Shown one piece after another: positions 11,845 to 23,121 of a stretch of 64,000 nucleotides of DNA. The position numbers were made by a program, and so were the translations under genes. Location of the stretch: positions 2,232,001-2,296,000 of the forward strand of contig NC_135157.1 in the NCBI RefSeq assembly GCF_050948215.1, written 5' to 3'. The notes beneath the pieces are model-generated. The model worked only from the letters and a program-made list of their open reading frames with translations, did not search any database and was not told the DNA's origin. This DNA is from Halictus rubicundus. Its lineage: Eukaryota > Arthropoda > Insecta > Hymenoptera > Halictidae. The first letter of the stretch is position 1. Every line of letters starts with the position of its first letter.

Positions 11845-12691
11845 GGGGACAGTCTCGTGTAAACAACGATTGCTTCAACGATTAAGCATTTTGTTTTTGT
11901 TTAAATCGATAGGAAATTTTCTCAGGATAAAAAAGTTGGAAAGTGATCAGAAATGTTCTTGTACGTTATTTTCAAAATAGAATGAACGGTTGTATTGGGC
12001 GGAGCGACTTACGTAGTCGGACTCTTGCCGAAAAGGCTCGTGCTTCTCGAAAAGAAGAAAAAACGGTTGAAGTACAGCTCTTAGAGGAAGAGGAAGATCT
12101 GTTCTATGGCCTTGAAATCGTAGATTAGCGAAACACTTTTTTATTGGCGAAAAAATGTTTTCACGATATACAAACACATAACGTGTTTTTCATATTACTC
12201 AAACTTTAAACGCATTTGTCTTGAAACGCAAAATTTCTGATTACTCGATCTTTATGAAATTTGGTATATATATTCTATAAATAAATGGCCACAACATGAC
12301 GAGCTCCGATTTAAAAATTTTTCATTTGAAACATTGTTATTAACAGAAAATCATAACAGAAATTCCGTTTTTTTCCAAAACTTTGCCATTTTTGCAATTT
12401 TGCAAATTTTAATAAAAGAAGAATGTCATGTTGTGTGTATTTTTATAAACTAACGATTCCATTTTGATTTTTTTGTTTGAGATCATTTTTGTGCACTGTA
12501 CGCTGCACGGCGCATTTTCAGGATGCCATTTTCAAGCCGCCATTGCACCATTGATATTAACGATTAAAAATAAAAAATATTTTTGTTTACATACTAACGT
12601 TAAGAAATGATACCTCAAATTTTAAATCAGTCTACGCATTACATTTTTAAAAAGTTCTTGGAAAACAGGCCATTTACACAAGGTTCCCCCT
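11844..12691. mobile_element. 848-bp element with AGGGG ends and TA target
   Basis: The left end AGGGGACAGTCTCGTGTAAA and the right end, TTTACACAAGGTTCCCCCT on the plus strand, form an imperfect inverted repeat. Each end is flanked by TA (11842-11843 and 12692-12693). A frame at 11943-12128 (+) encodes a basic then acidic tail, with KARASRKEEK followed by LLEEEEDLFYG. It has the feel of a transposase C-terminus but I cannot assign it. The remaining interior is AT-rich and non-coding. TA targeting suggests the Tc1/mariner/pogo group. Confidence 0.5.
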
Positions 12692-12693
12692 TA

Positions 12694-13087
12694 TACATTG
12701 GTTACAAAGGAATAGCATTTTCTTTCGTTCTGAAAGAATGGCATAACGTTCATATTTATGTAGATTCTGTTTGAACTGGTTAAACTCTTCGTCACGATTC
12801 GGATTCGTTATTATGCGACAAGGTGTTAACGAAGTAAAAACTGCAACCCGCTTGCATTCTGGAGATTGTCGCTTTTGGCACAGTGAATATATTAGCGCAA
12901 GAATTAATTTTTAAATGTGGACAATTCAGTTTCGTCTGAAAGCTTCGAATGGTTTCACGTTTGAAAAAGCGAATTTTTCCAGGTAAGGCAACTTTCTAGA
13001 AAAATGTACACGGCATAATATATAATATTTTTACTGAATAAATATTATCGAAATAATTTCAATGTTTCAAATGTTAAAATTACAATA
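12694..13087. other. AT-rich gene-free stretch
   Basis: No coding frame or repeat end recognised between the 848-bp element and the hAT element that follows. Confidence 0.5.
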
Positions 13088-13095
13088 TCCTATAT

Positions 13096-13376
13096 CAGGG
13101 GCGGCAACCTATGACCCGTGGGTCACCGAGTGACCCATTTGATAATTTCAAGTGACCCACTTTAGTTCCGAAAATAAAGTATAATATATAAAAATAAATT
13201 GTAAAACATAAACATGAAACATCATCCATGTTTGTAATTATTTTCTTAATAAAATATATCTTATTATTTACTAAAAAGACTGTTTTAATACGAAAATATC
13301 TCTGTCCCAAACGTCTCTTAAATACTCACATTTTGGTTGATTTTGACCCGCGGCCAAAAAAGGTTGCCGACCCCTG
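13096..13376. mobile_element. hAT MITE (CAGGGGYSGGCAACC ends), 281 bp
   Basis: Begins CAGGGGCGGCAACCT and ends AGGTTGCCGACCCCTG. It is flanked by a perfect 8-bp duplication TCCTATAT (13088-13095 and 13377-13384). CAGGGGTCGGCAACC-type ends with 8-bp duplications are typical of hAT elements of animals. The interior is AT-rich. A 71-codon minus-strand frame inside has no transposase motif, so this is a non-autonomous copy. Confidence 0.85.
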
Positions 13377-13384
13377 TCCTATAT

Positions 13385-14995
13385 GATTGTATCATACATG
13401 AATTTTTCGATACAGTAGCTTTGTATATGGATTTATTGCTCCATTCGTTCGTGGCATTTGTATAATATTTTTAATGTGAAGCTGTGCTCTCGTTCGTGCT
13501 TTTCCGAAGCTACAAAAGACCAGTAAAATGAAATTGAATAAACCTCATGGTTGTGTACGACTGGTTTTGTGCGTCACTGTAAAGTCGATGTCGAATTAGC
13601 TGGAACTTGAAGTCTACCCCTTGCAGCTCTTTCATAATTTAATAGGGCCTAGATGAAAGAGCATTTACTTCGTTCGTGATTCGAGTTACTTCGTACGAAA
13701 CGAGATATTCTATTGATCGTGACCCTTTGTTTACTCCGCAAATACTTCACGGATTGAGCTATCTATCTTTGGATAGCATCAATCCGATTCTAATATCGAA
13801 ATAGCTGTGGCCGGGCATATAGCTCGGGTCACAGTGACAAACAGGAGAAATGATTCGAAATTTGAAATAGAGAGGGAGAGAGAGACACACGGAGAGAAAG
13901 AGGGGCGACAGGAAATTCCGCTTTTGAAAACCGTCACGGTAGAGAAGAAAAAAAGATCAGTTACAGAGATTACTGGTAGTCGAACCTGGGGAGCTTTCGT
14001 GCACTCTGCCAATCGGGCCATCCAGGCCATTTACGGGTTTCTTTCTGCCGATCCTAATATCGAAATGGCTCCAGCTGCCGGTATAAAGTATCGAGACGGT
14101 CGCATGTGAAATGTGTCAATGTTGAAAGAACCGGGCTCTGCCCGGAGAGGAATACCGCGACATCGAGTAATTAGCGACCGAGCGGCCTTTAGCGACGGCA
14201 CAAAATTAACCCAATCATTGGAATACGGTGGATACGTTTCACTCTCCAGCGAAAATGTTTCTGGACTCCTGAAGATCGACTGTTCAAACGTTCAAAATGA
14301 AAACTCGTAGTTGATCTAGTTTGCTCTTCATTGAACTTAGAAAGACTACATAATTGTCGAACCAACGCGCTTGTATTCACTTAGGACTACAAGTTAAAGA
14401 TACTGAAGATACTTTCTTAAAAAGCTGTTGAATTAACTCACTCCTATTTACAATGTGCTGCTTGTTTCGCAAGTGACGTCTGCAAGATCAAAATTCCTAC
14501 AGGAATCTTCCATTTATTTAATTACACCGCACCAGAGCAGAAAATCTGAAAAAATTGTGGTTAGTAATGATGACAATATATTTCAGCTGAGTAGATTTCG
14601 TAGGTGTCACTTTTAAACTCGAATATACAATCTACATTTATTTCGAAATTTTTCAAGTTTTTCATTATTTTTACATCCAGAGTTTGTAACTGAAAAATCG
14701 GCAAAAATTCCTTGATACTGTGTATATGGATCGATACCTGAAATGTGTTTGATCTTTCAGAACTTTTTAATAAAAATAGATTGAGGAAACAGGTAATACT
14801 AAATTGCAAGAGTCCATTATTTTCTCATGTAATATTAGCCCATCCACGGTTGTACCCAATAACATGATTTCCATTCTGTCTATTACCTTTTGCCATTTTT
14901 GAATGAACCTATTGTTGGAAATGTTCTTTAATAGTACGTTATTCAGCAAACTACACTTTATTCCGTATATACTTTATTAGTATTATAAAGGTGTT
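13385..14995. other. Gene-free stretch
   Basis: Contains a purine-rich block at about 13850-13960 whose 100-codon plus-strand frame (13807-14109) is open mainly because GA-rich DNA lacks stops. No domain was recognised. The rest is AT-rich. Confidence 0.4.
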
Positions 14996-15320
14996 GGTAT
15001 AAATAACGGCACAATGTTTCCGCGTATCGAGTGTTCAATCCTTATGTGAATAGTGTAAGTGAAAGCTCTTTCAAAAGTTGCGACCTGCACAGGCTAGCTG
15101 CTTCTACCAGACTGACTAACAGACTACGGTCTCGACTTTATGACCCCGCCTGAGTCCTTCTGTCTTTGGGAGAACCGCCCCTTACGCCTAAATCCTTATG
15201 CCTAAGACGCTATGGTATCGTTGAATTTCAACACCTATGAATAAATATCTTAATTTCATCTTTAAACTTTAATTTAAAAACGCTGCGAACTTTCGTTCCA
15301 ACCCGATATTATACCTCTGC
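14996..15320. mobile_element. Possible solo LTR
   Basis: The segment starts near TGTTGGTATAAATAACGG, has a TATA-like motif close to the start, a GC-richer middle, and an AATAAA-type signal (ATGAATAAATATC near 15238) followed by about 90 bases. That layout resembles an insect LTR with U3, R and U5. I found no second LTR, no target duplication and no adjacent reverse transcriptase. It could equally be an unrelated 3' fragment. Confidence 0.25.
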
Positions 15321-16848
15321 CGAAAACAAGAGGGTTCCAAGACTCCTCAGTCCCGAATCGCGTTTTCCGGGGTGAGCATTTCGCGCGTCGAGCGATCGGT
15401 CGCGCGACCGTTATCTGCGATGGAGATTGGCCCTGCGCGTCGAGTTGACAACGTTATGGATCACCGGGGTGCGTGTTGCGTCGTGGCCACGTGCGTCCGT
15501 GCGTGGCCCGACCCGGCCCGGCCCGGCCCGCGTGCGTGCGTGCATAGCTATGTGCGTGTTCCTCGGCGCGGCGCAGCGGTCGTGTAATCCGTGAGCCGTG
15601 AACCATTCGCGTATAACGGGCCGGTCTCGTCCCCTTTCGTCCTTCCTCGAGCGGCTCCTCCTACGCGCCGAATCCCTTTTAGGAGCAGGGTGCCGCCACT
15701 AGGTCAAACGGAACGAACACGCACGATATATCTTGCGACACGGGCCCGCGGAACGGATCGCCGTACGCCTGGAAGCTTGAAAATTAGTTCTTTGTCTCGA
15801 TCTCGATGGGAGAAAGAGAGAGAGAGAATCGATCCTACCGATCCAGAACGAATCGACCGGCGCTGTAAACTCGCCGGCTTTACGAGGGCCCCGGCTGTTT
15901 TCGAATGTCGCGCGGTTCAGCGGTTCGAGGAAATCGTATTGCCTCGAGAATTGGTCCTCCCGCGGGCTGCCAGGGCCACTCGACTACGTTCGACGCCATC
16001 GTTGGTGTCGCAAGTCGAAAAAGGAAATTGACTTCTATATTTAGCCTGTTCCCTTACTCTTGCAATCGGAGCGCTAATTAGCTCGAGGAACGCTCGAGCA
16101 TCCTCCATGCAAGTATACGGTCCTCCTCCTCAATTCCGAGTACTTCCATTGTGGCCCTCCCTTACCGGCGTTATCTTTGTTTCGTGTTCTCATGCACTCT
16201 CCCGACCACACTACCACGATCGAGTATTCAGACGTGTTCTTCAACCGTTTGTCAATCTCCTTCCGGAAAAAAGTAACGGTCGACTTCGATTGCTTATTGC
16301 GACCGTCTAAGTGTCGGTGCTCGATCCGCGGAAGTTGCACGATTTCGAGTCGATGCACTGGTTTCGAGTGCTGCTTTTGTCGGTAGAATCTTTTGGCACG
16401 TTCGCGAACCGACAATCACGGAAATGTGGAGTTGGAAGGGCTTTGCTTGTTGAAGCAAGAAGTGAAATATTTATCGAGATGGGCACGCCTTCGATAACCG
16501 TGCAGCTCGCAAGTGATATCTACGTTTTGTACACTCGATTCGGTGGAACCTAAATTAAATTTTATGCCTGGAGGAACAGCTAAATTGGGAGACGTTTTCA
16601 ACTTATTAAGTATACAGAAAATATACCTAACAATTGTCGCATGTACGAGGCATCGTGTAAATTGTAGAGTAAATCCGAGTAATGTTTCGCAGACGTCATT
16701 AGCAAATAAATTAATATTTCTCTTCTAAAATATCATTGTAGAATTCAAAGCAAATTTTTCTACTTCGACGTTTTTCTACTCTTCAGATTATTTTCATTTT
16801 GCAGCTTGGTTTGCGCTATTCTGTCACAAGGTAGTTTTTAATTTTCGT
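15321..16848. other. GC- and CpG-rich patch without recognised gene
   Basis: Very CpG-rich at about 15370-16100. Open frames at 15372-15587 and 15591-16031 (+) are arginine- and proline-rich and match nothing I know. No plausible splice-bounded exon was found. It could be a CpG-rich promoter region, but no transcript structure can be seen. Confidence 0.4.
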
Positions 16849-17091
16849 TTAACACGTTGACTGCCATGTCATCCACATGTGGGTGACGGAATTATTTTTC
16901 CAGGTTTTGGAATGAATTTTTGCGTTAATATATTCATTGTACCAAATTTGATTAGGATCTGTAAAATGCAAGAAAAGGTTGGAGGACTACTCAATATCAT
17001 ACATTTAATTTTTTTAAATTTTTATTTCATTAAATAACACTTTGATTTTATGGAATTTTTTAGATTTTAAGTTTGGCAGTCAAAGTGTTAA
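16849..17091. mobile_element. TTAA MITE (CACGTTGACTGCC family), 243 bp
   Basis: Starts TTAACACGTTGACTGCCA and ends TGGCAGTCAAAGTGTTAA, an inverted repeat of about 18 bases with the TTAA target. Relatives are at 33754-33970, 62447-62803 and probably at 56149. piggyBac-type by its ends; no coding capacity. Confidence 0.75.
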
Positions 17092-17460
17092 TAATACCGT
17101 AAGTACCTACTTTAATTATGTTCCATGCGGTCGGGCAGCTTATTCTCGCAGAAATCTAGATCCGCGGCACAAATTTGATGTTACTTCGTCTCTCGAATGT
17201 ACTATGGTGTAATTTTTTTAAAAATTTCCAGATTTGTTGAGTTTTCACTTAAAGATTTACATGCTTCTGTTCGTTTTTATCAATTTAAGAAATTTTAACA
17301 CAGCACAAATCGCACTGTACACGTCTCTGTATTATTCAAAGTGAATAATCCTTTAAAAACTCGAAACATCCATTTCATGCTTTCAAGAGAAAGAATTACG
17401 AATTTAATCATTCATCTTTCCATTATAGTATCGTTTCTTTCTAATGGTGTGTCAGTTTTA

Positions 17461-18014
17461 ACACCAGGGGACAGATTAAAATCATAAAGCTAGGGACAGA
17501 TTAAGCTTAACCCTAATCTGCCCCTGTGTTCCCAACTTAATGAAGCTATTTTAGATTTTGTTAAAATAGATTTCATCGGAGAAACACAAACAAGTTTTGA
17601 ACTATGAATTATTTACATACGTATTACAAATAAATAACACTAGTAATAATTTAATACTAGATTCACAGAGCCTATCGAGTTTGAAATCGTAAAGATGCAT
17701 TTATGGAAAATTTATTTAATACTGAATAAAATAAATACATTCTTCTTACATTTATAAAGTAATTTAAAATAGTCACATTTTTTATTTTTAATTAATAGTT
17801 GTAATAATATTCACTGCATAGTAGTGCATTACTTGGGACAATAATTGAGACCTTTGTTAATATTCATGAACAAAATATCTGTCCTTATTACAGTCAAATT
17901 TTTATTTTTATTTTTTGCAAGTTCTATTCAAACTAGAACTTTTTCTTACCTGTTGTCATTAGGACTTATACTTTAAAAACGTTTTCTAAAAAAGTTTTTA
18001 CATAGATGTTTTAA
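17461..18014 (+). repeat. Dispersed repeat, copy A (about 550 bp)
   Basis: Aligns by eye with copy B at 19575-20759 over almost its whole length. Shared landmarks are AACACCAGGGGACAGATTAA at the start and CTTTTAAAAACG/AAAAACGTTTTCTAAA near the end. At 17561-17564 copy A has a single TTAA where copy B carries a 660-bp insertion. At its right edge (TTAA 18011-18014) copy A carries a MITE where copy B has only TTAA. The start contains a small inverted repeat (CACCAGGGGACAGATT against AATCTGCCCCTGTG). The parent family is unknown; no coding. Confidence 0.7.
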
Positions 18015-18442
18015 AGTTAAACCTACTGAACGTTAAAAGTGGAACGTGCTGTCTTATAAAAATAATGAGACTCAATTTATTTACATTTTATGCGATATTT
18101 ATTATAATGCATGCTTAACCCTAGATAACTAAGCTATAATGCGTGCAAATAACAACGCCAATTAGAAAGACGAATTTAATTGTACGCTTCTTATTTAGCA
18201 ACAAGTATACTTTACCTTCTACAGAATCAGAATAAGTGAAATGTAAAAGTTCAAGTTTGGCATTGAATTTATTAATTGGAGCATTTGGTGAATCGTCCGA
18301 TGTCCGAATATTTAAGTTTCCCAATCGTCTTTTTTACAACAGTTTGGTTATCGAAGGTTAAATAAAGAAGTTTATAGAATTATTTTCCGCGAAAGCATCT
18401 TTATGATTACAATAATTGTAAAATAAAAAATCTTAAAACTCC
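18011..18442. mobile_element. TTAA MITE of the CTAAACCTAC type, split by a second MITE
   Basis: The left part (TTAAAGTTAAACCTAC, GTCTTATAAAAATAATGAG) and right part (CGAAAGCATCTTTATGATT, ATTGTAAAATAAAAAATCT) both match the MITE at 45072 and following. They are separated by a second TTAA element at 18115-18361. The right terminus is lost. This insertion sits in the TTAA at the edge of repeat copy A. Confidence 0.55.
18115..18361. mobile_element. Nested TTAA MITE, 247 bp
   Basis: Starts TTAACCCTAGATAACTAAGC and ends GTTTGGTTATCGAAGGTTAA, an imperfect inverted repeat with TTAA at both ends. It lies inside the older MITE at 18011-18442, so it inserted later. A 67-codon minus-strand frame inside is a chance frame. 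Confidence 0.6.
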
Positions 18443-19574
18443 TAACTCTTTCCATCTCCGAAGTTGCTGGAAAGCGTGTAGAAAGGGTACGAGTAAAAAA
18501 TTATGGGCGTTGAAGGAAAAAATAACGGCACCAAGGGAATTTTAGATTTCGCGGGTGTCGATTCGACGAGATAGTAGAGGGTGGATTCCGGCAGCTTCCT
18601 AGATAGCTATGATAGCATGGTACCTGGACACCGGTACTTTCTCTGTCGCTGTTTCCATCGCAGTGTGTCATCGTCCGCTTACACGCTCGCCGGCCCTCGT
18701 GCACTTGTACATGCACGTAGCGCTCCACTTGCAAACGCCGGCCATTCACCATTGTTATATTACTTGCTAACACGACATTAATACATCGGCCGAAGAATTA
18801 TGAGGCCGCGGCATGGCAGCGACGAGGGGAGGCGAAGGAAGGTCGGGCCGGGACTTTGAAAAATCGTCTCATGCGCTAAAAGCATCAGAGATTAAAATTA
18901 AATCCGGACGCGTCGCCCTGCCCCCTCCCCCCGCTGCCCCGATACACCCCCGCCTGTGCGTGCTCGCAACCCCCGCACACCCTCGCCAGCCTGGCTGTAG
19001 GGGTTCGAGCCGGCGATTTTTTGTTGATAATTAAACGACGATAAATTACGCCCGCTAATCTCGCTTCATCGAATTCCAAAGCGAGAATTTTTCGCCGAAT
19101 ATTTCAATTTAATCTCGCTCCGCTCCACCCCGTTTCATGCTCCTTCGCGTGTTCGTAAATTCTCGTGGAAAAAACGACGAGCGGCCGCCGCGCCGGAAGA
19201 AAATTAGTTCCTCAAATGCCGGCTAATTTAATTGGCAGGGAATTCCGGGAGCGCGGCTGTTCGATTAACCAGTTTACTGATTGATGAGCTTCCGCAGTTT
19301 GTACACCGGTTATTTTACATCGCGTTATTGGGCTTGATTGGGTTAAACGCGCGGGCATTTCAAACTTCTTTTTTATCTTTCACTATCACGAGGAAGCACT
19401 AAACACTGATTCAGTTTGGTTACAGTGCTTTTTTATCAACCAACCCTCAATTAATCATGATCAATTTAAACTCTTCCGTGTTCAGAGATATTTGAGTTAG
19501 GAGCTAATTCCTTGCTTTCGGTAGAAGGATTTACGAATTTTCCATTATAACATATATTTATAATATTCTGCCAG
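18443..19574. other. Gene-free stretch with GC-rich block
   Basis: GC- and CpG-rich at about 18550-19260, AT-rich at both sides. Frames on both strands (18501-18773 minus, 18813-19034 plus, 18885-19079 minus) overlap and show no domain. Confidence 0.4.
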
Positions 19575-20759
19575 TTGAACACCAGGGGACAGATTAAATT
19601 CATAAAACGAGGGACAAATTAAGCGTAACTTAATTAAATTATTTTAGATTATTTGTTACCACTAAGTCTAGCGGACGCGCCACACCTGCCGTTCAAGGTG
19701 AGGAGATCTCCCCATTCAGTTGGCTAAGTCTTCACTAAAGCTACCACGGTCAAAATGACCGGTTTTCTATATCAGAATTATTGAAATTATAAAAATGTTT
19801 TCACAGGAAATTACTGAATTGACTTCTTTATTTAAGCACATATTATAATGAAAATCGTACAAAGTTTAAGTAAATTCAATCTTCTCCCTTCTATAAGACG
19901 TTCCACTTTCGCAGTGATTTCTCTACATATGTCGTCAAGATCTGGATGATAAACGTCGCGGAATTATCCCCACTACTGCGAGGTATACCCCGTGAGGGGC
20001 CCCGATGACATGGCTAGGGTATGTCTCCTGGACGATACATGAAGCTGACAAGACCCGTGTTGTTGACATATATCGAGAATTCACTGTATATGTTTGGTTC
20101 AACTGCCGGGTCCTAAACGTGACTTACACATATCCCTTTATAATAACAACAAGATTGAATTTATTCAGGTTTCATCCGATTTTTATGGTAACGCGTGCTC
20201 CAAAGAAGAGATATATTAAAAAATTTCTCGTGGAAACATTTTCATAGTTTCAATAAACGTGAAAGAAGAAATCGTGCACCAGTCATTTTGATTGGTTCGG
20301 TAGTTGTAGTGTTAAAGTAGGTTTCATTGGAGAAACACAGGCGAGCTCTGAATTATCTACGTGAATATTACAAATAAATAAAAGTTATAATGATTTAACA
20401 CCAGATTTACAGAATCCATCGAATCTGATATTGTAAAGATTCATGGGAAATTTATTTAATACTAAATAAATACATACATCTTATTTTTATAAAGTAATGT
20501 AAAATAGTCAAATTTAGTGCTTTGTAAACCTAATGTTGATATCGTTGCAATACTATTCATTGCGTAGTAGTCATTACTTGCCATAATAATTGAGAACTGT
20601 ATTAATATTGACGAACAAAATATTAGTTCCCAGTTCAAGAAAATTTTTACTTTTATGTTTTTCAAGTTGTATTCGTACTAGAATTTTTTGTTACCTGTTG
20701 TCATTAAAACTTACATTATAAAAACGTTTTCTAAAAAAGTTTCTAAATAGATGTTTTAA
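19575..20759 (+). repeat. Dispersed repeat, copy B, interrupted by a TTAA insertion
   Basis: The two flanks, 19575-19655 and 20316-20759, align with copy A (17461-18014) as one continuous repeat. The 660 bp between them, 19656-20315, are absent from copy A, which has a plain TTAA there. Copy B ends with ATGTTTTAA at 20751-20759, the empty site for the MITE that copy A carries. Confidence 0.7.
19656..20315. mobile_element. 660-bp fold-back TTAA insertion (inverted pair of MITE copies)
   Basis: Bounded by TTAC (decayed TTAA) at 19656 and TTAA at 20312-20315. The last 190 bases match the CACTAGAAC MITE family in the forward direction (CCAGTCATTTTGATTGGTTC, then GTAGTTGTAGTGTTAA). Positions 19727-19890 match the same part in reverse (GTCAAAATGACCGG). 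The centre, about 19900-20110, is unrelated and moderately GC-rich. This looks like two inverted MITE copies around a spacer, moved or captured as one block. Confidence 0.6.
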
Positions 20760-22163
20760 TAGATGTTTGTCATCAGCCAACCCTTAATTAATCGTGACAA
20801 ATTTGAACGTTTCCGGCTTTTGGGTGTAAACCGTATCCTAGAAGAATTATTTTTCCAACGTTTCACGAGTTTCAGATTCTCATGTTCCGAGTCTTTACTC
20901 ACCAATCTAGGACATTTTTAATTGGTCAGGTGGACAATTAAAGACAACGGGGTGGAGAGTGCTCCAGATTGGATTCAGGTAAATTATAGCAAAGACTAAA
21001 GGATACTTTCCTAGAAAGTACCGAGAAATGTTGGAGATAATGAAGCACCCTAATAACATCAACAGAAATGATAATGAACCGAAATATGAGCAACTCCATT
21101 ATATTAGAGCAGCACCATAAGGCACACGCTAATATCGGTGTGTCTTCGATCTCCTAATGGAGCTAGCTGCAATGCTTGCAAAATGTTGGAAAAATAATTC
21201 TTCTAAGACACGGCTCACGCCCGAAAGCCTTAACAATGAGAATTTATTCCGTCTCTGCGATATTGTGGTTTCGTTTCGAGGAAACGAAGGATGCTTTAAA
21301 ACGAACGATCGTCCTTTTGCAGACGGTCGCTCGGAGGTTTTCGACAGGTGCGAGCAGAGTCGTTCGGAATTTAATTACTGTATCGCGGTTGGCTTTTTAG
21401 GCGAGCGAGACCAAGCCGAATTTTCAGCTAAGCCGAAATTGCCAGGTCGCCCCGCGTGTGGAAGTCGAGCCGCGCGTCCCGATAATTGAAATGCATTTTT
21501 CCGCCGGCTGGAAAGCACCGTGAACCGGTGTATTTAACACGGCGACCTTTTTTCTCGTTCGAGTAACACGGACACCCGTCGCCGCAGTCTTTTACCCCAA
21601 TTTTCCAGGGCTAAAAGCCGATGCAGTCGCGCGATGCACCCGCCCGGTTCAAAGAGCACCGGCCACTTTTTTGCCGATGAATATTAATCTTCGATTTTTC
21701 GCTGGCAATTCGTTGCCCTTTTTTTCGCTCGATACTTTTGCGAACTTTTCCCAAGAACCGGTTCGTTTGGGACACCCGGTATGCGCATCGATCTCATCGC
21801 TGCAGGTCCCTACGGTTATCGTCCGTGCTGGACCTGAACAGTTTTCCACCGCGCCGATGAAGGTGGCGGTAGCGTGCCATTTTCGGGGAAAGGGTTGAAA
21901 GGATGTTAATTGAAATATTTTATAAGAGCTTCGAATATTCATAACATGAACGGGATGTATCAATTTATTAGCCTGGGTAATATGGTCAAGGCAATCTTGG
22001 AGTAATTAATTACATCTGTGGTTCTTCTGTAAACTTTGAAACTTTTGGATACTTAATAGATCGTGGATTTTTATGCAAAATGAAAATTGTATTAATTTCT
22101 GGATACAGGAGGCATCTATTCGATTTGTCAATAATCTTGATGACTTTAAAATAATATGTATTT
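20760..22163. other. Gene-free stretch
   Basis: AT-rich to about 21140, then GC-rich to 21900 with overlapping open frames on both strands (21157-21489 plus, 21649-21963 minus) that have no domain. A lone hAT-family-like end (GGATTTTTATGCAAAATG) lies near 22065. Confidence 0.4.
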
Positions 22164-22392
22164 TTAACACTAGAAGTACCAAGCACTAAAAGCGATTGAT
22201 ATACACATATTGCTTTATAATGATATTAAGATTAGAAATATTCAGACTTTTTACGATTTTGTTTATAATATGTGTTTGAGTGAAAAGTTTATTACAAGTT
22301 TCTCACAAACACATTTTTATATGTTCCATTATTGTAAATGAAGCAACTAGAAACAAGCCATTTTGATCAGTGTGGTAGTTATAGTCTACAAT
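22164..22392. mobile_element. Decayed TTAA MITE (CACTAGAA family)
   Basis: Starts TTAACACTAGAAGTACC. The right end reads GGTAGTTATAGTCTACAA, a mutated form of the family end. Internal sequence, such as ATATTGCTTTATAATGA and GCCATTTTGATCAG, matches the copies at 9336-9560 and 29173-29383. Confidence 0.6.
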
Positions 22393-22695
22393 TTTTTCAA
22401 CGTTTTATTATTAAGATTGAGATCACAGTGCGAATCAAGTAATTACATTTATGTAACGTATATATTTATAAATCTTGACTTACAGTCTTCTTTCTATCTG
22501 AAGATTTAAATCAATAAAGGAAGGGTTCAAAATAAACGGCTACTGTTTCAAAAATGTTTATATTTAGTTTACATTTCTTATTGGAAATCTCAAAGTAAAA
22601 ATGAAGATTTTTCCGTTCACTTCATAGACATGTTTTTGCTATACATGGAATTGTTACATCTAGACAGCGGTTTCTGTACCTTTATGACAAATATA

Positions 22696-23119
22696 CAGGG
22701 TGATCCACGCAATTGTTTTAAGTCATAACTCCGTTATTATTGCATTCACGAAAAAATGATAAAGGAGAAAGATAAATGGTTCGGAGAGCACTACATCTGT
22801 AGGCCTTTAAATTTTTTTTAGAAAATATCTTTTGACATTTTTTGAAAATATCTCGAGATCTAATCATTTTTTTGCCATGGTACCCTAATCATTTTTTACG
22901 TAGAATGAACGAAAGAATCGATATGTGCAAAAAAAATATGCATTTCTATTTAAAGAAATGATGCAATTGTTAATTGCACATGCACTGCTGCATCTAAAAA
23001 AAATTTAAAGGCCTACAGATGTAGTGCTCTTCGAACCATTTATCTTTCTCCTTTATCATTTTTTCGTAAATGCAATAACAACTGAGTTATGACTTAAAAC
23101 AATTGCGTGGATCACCCTG
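22696..23119. mobile_element. Palindromic mariner-type MITE, 424 bp
   Basis: Begins CAGGGTGATCCACGCAATTG and ends with its reverse complement. The inverted arms are about 125 bases long and nearly identical. It is flanked by TA on both sides (22694-22695 and 23120-23121). CAGGGTG ends with a TA target are typical of the Tc1/mariner superfamily in insects. The centre is AT-rich and non-coding. The close match of the arms suggests fairly recent activity, or a strong fold-back structure kept by chance. Confidence 0.8.
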
Positions 23120-23121
23120 TA

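Noticed and set aside
15591..16031. 146-codon open frame
   Set aside because: Arginine- and proline-rich, no recognisable motif, in a CpG-rich patch; chance frame.
18990..19020. GGGGTTCGAGCC resembling a tRNA T-loop
   Set aside because: The T-stem does not pair properly and no acceptor or anticodon stem fits around it.
20990..21119. About 37-codon plus-strand stretch with a natural-looking amino-acid mix
   Set aside because: Too short, purine-rich, preceded by stops and without splice signals; probably chance.
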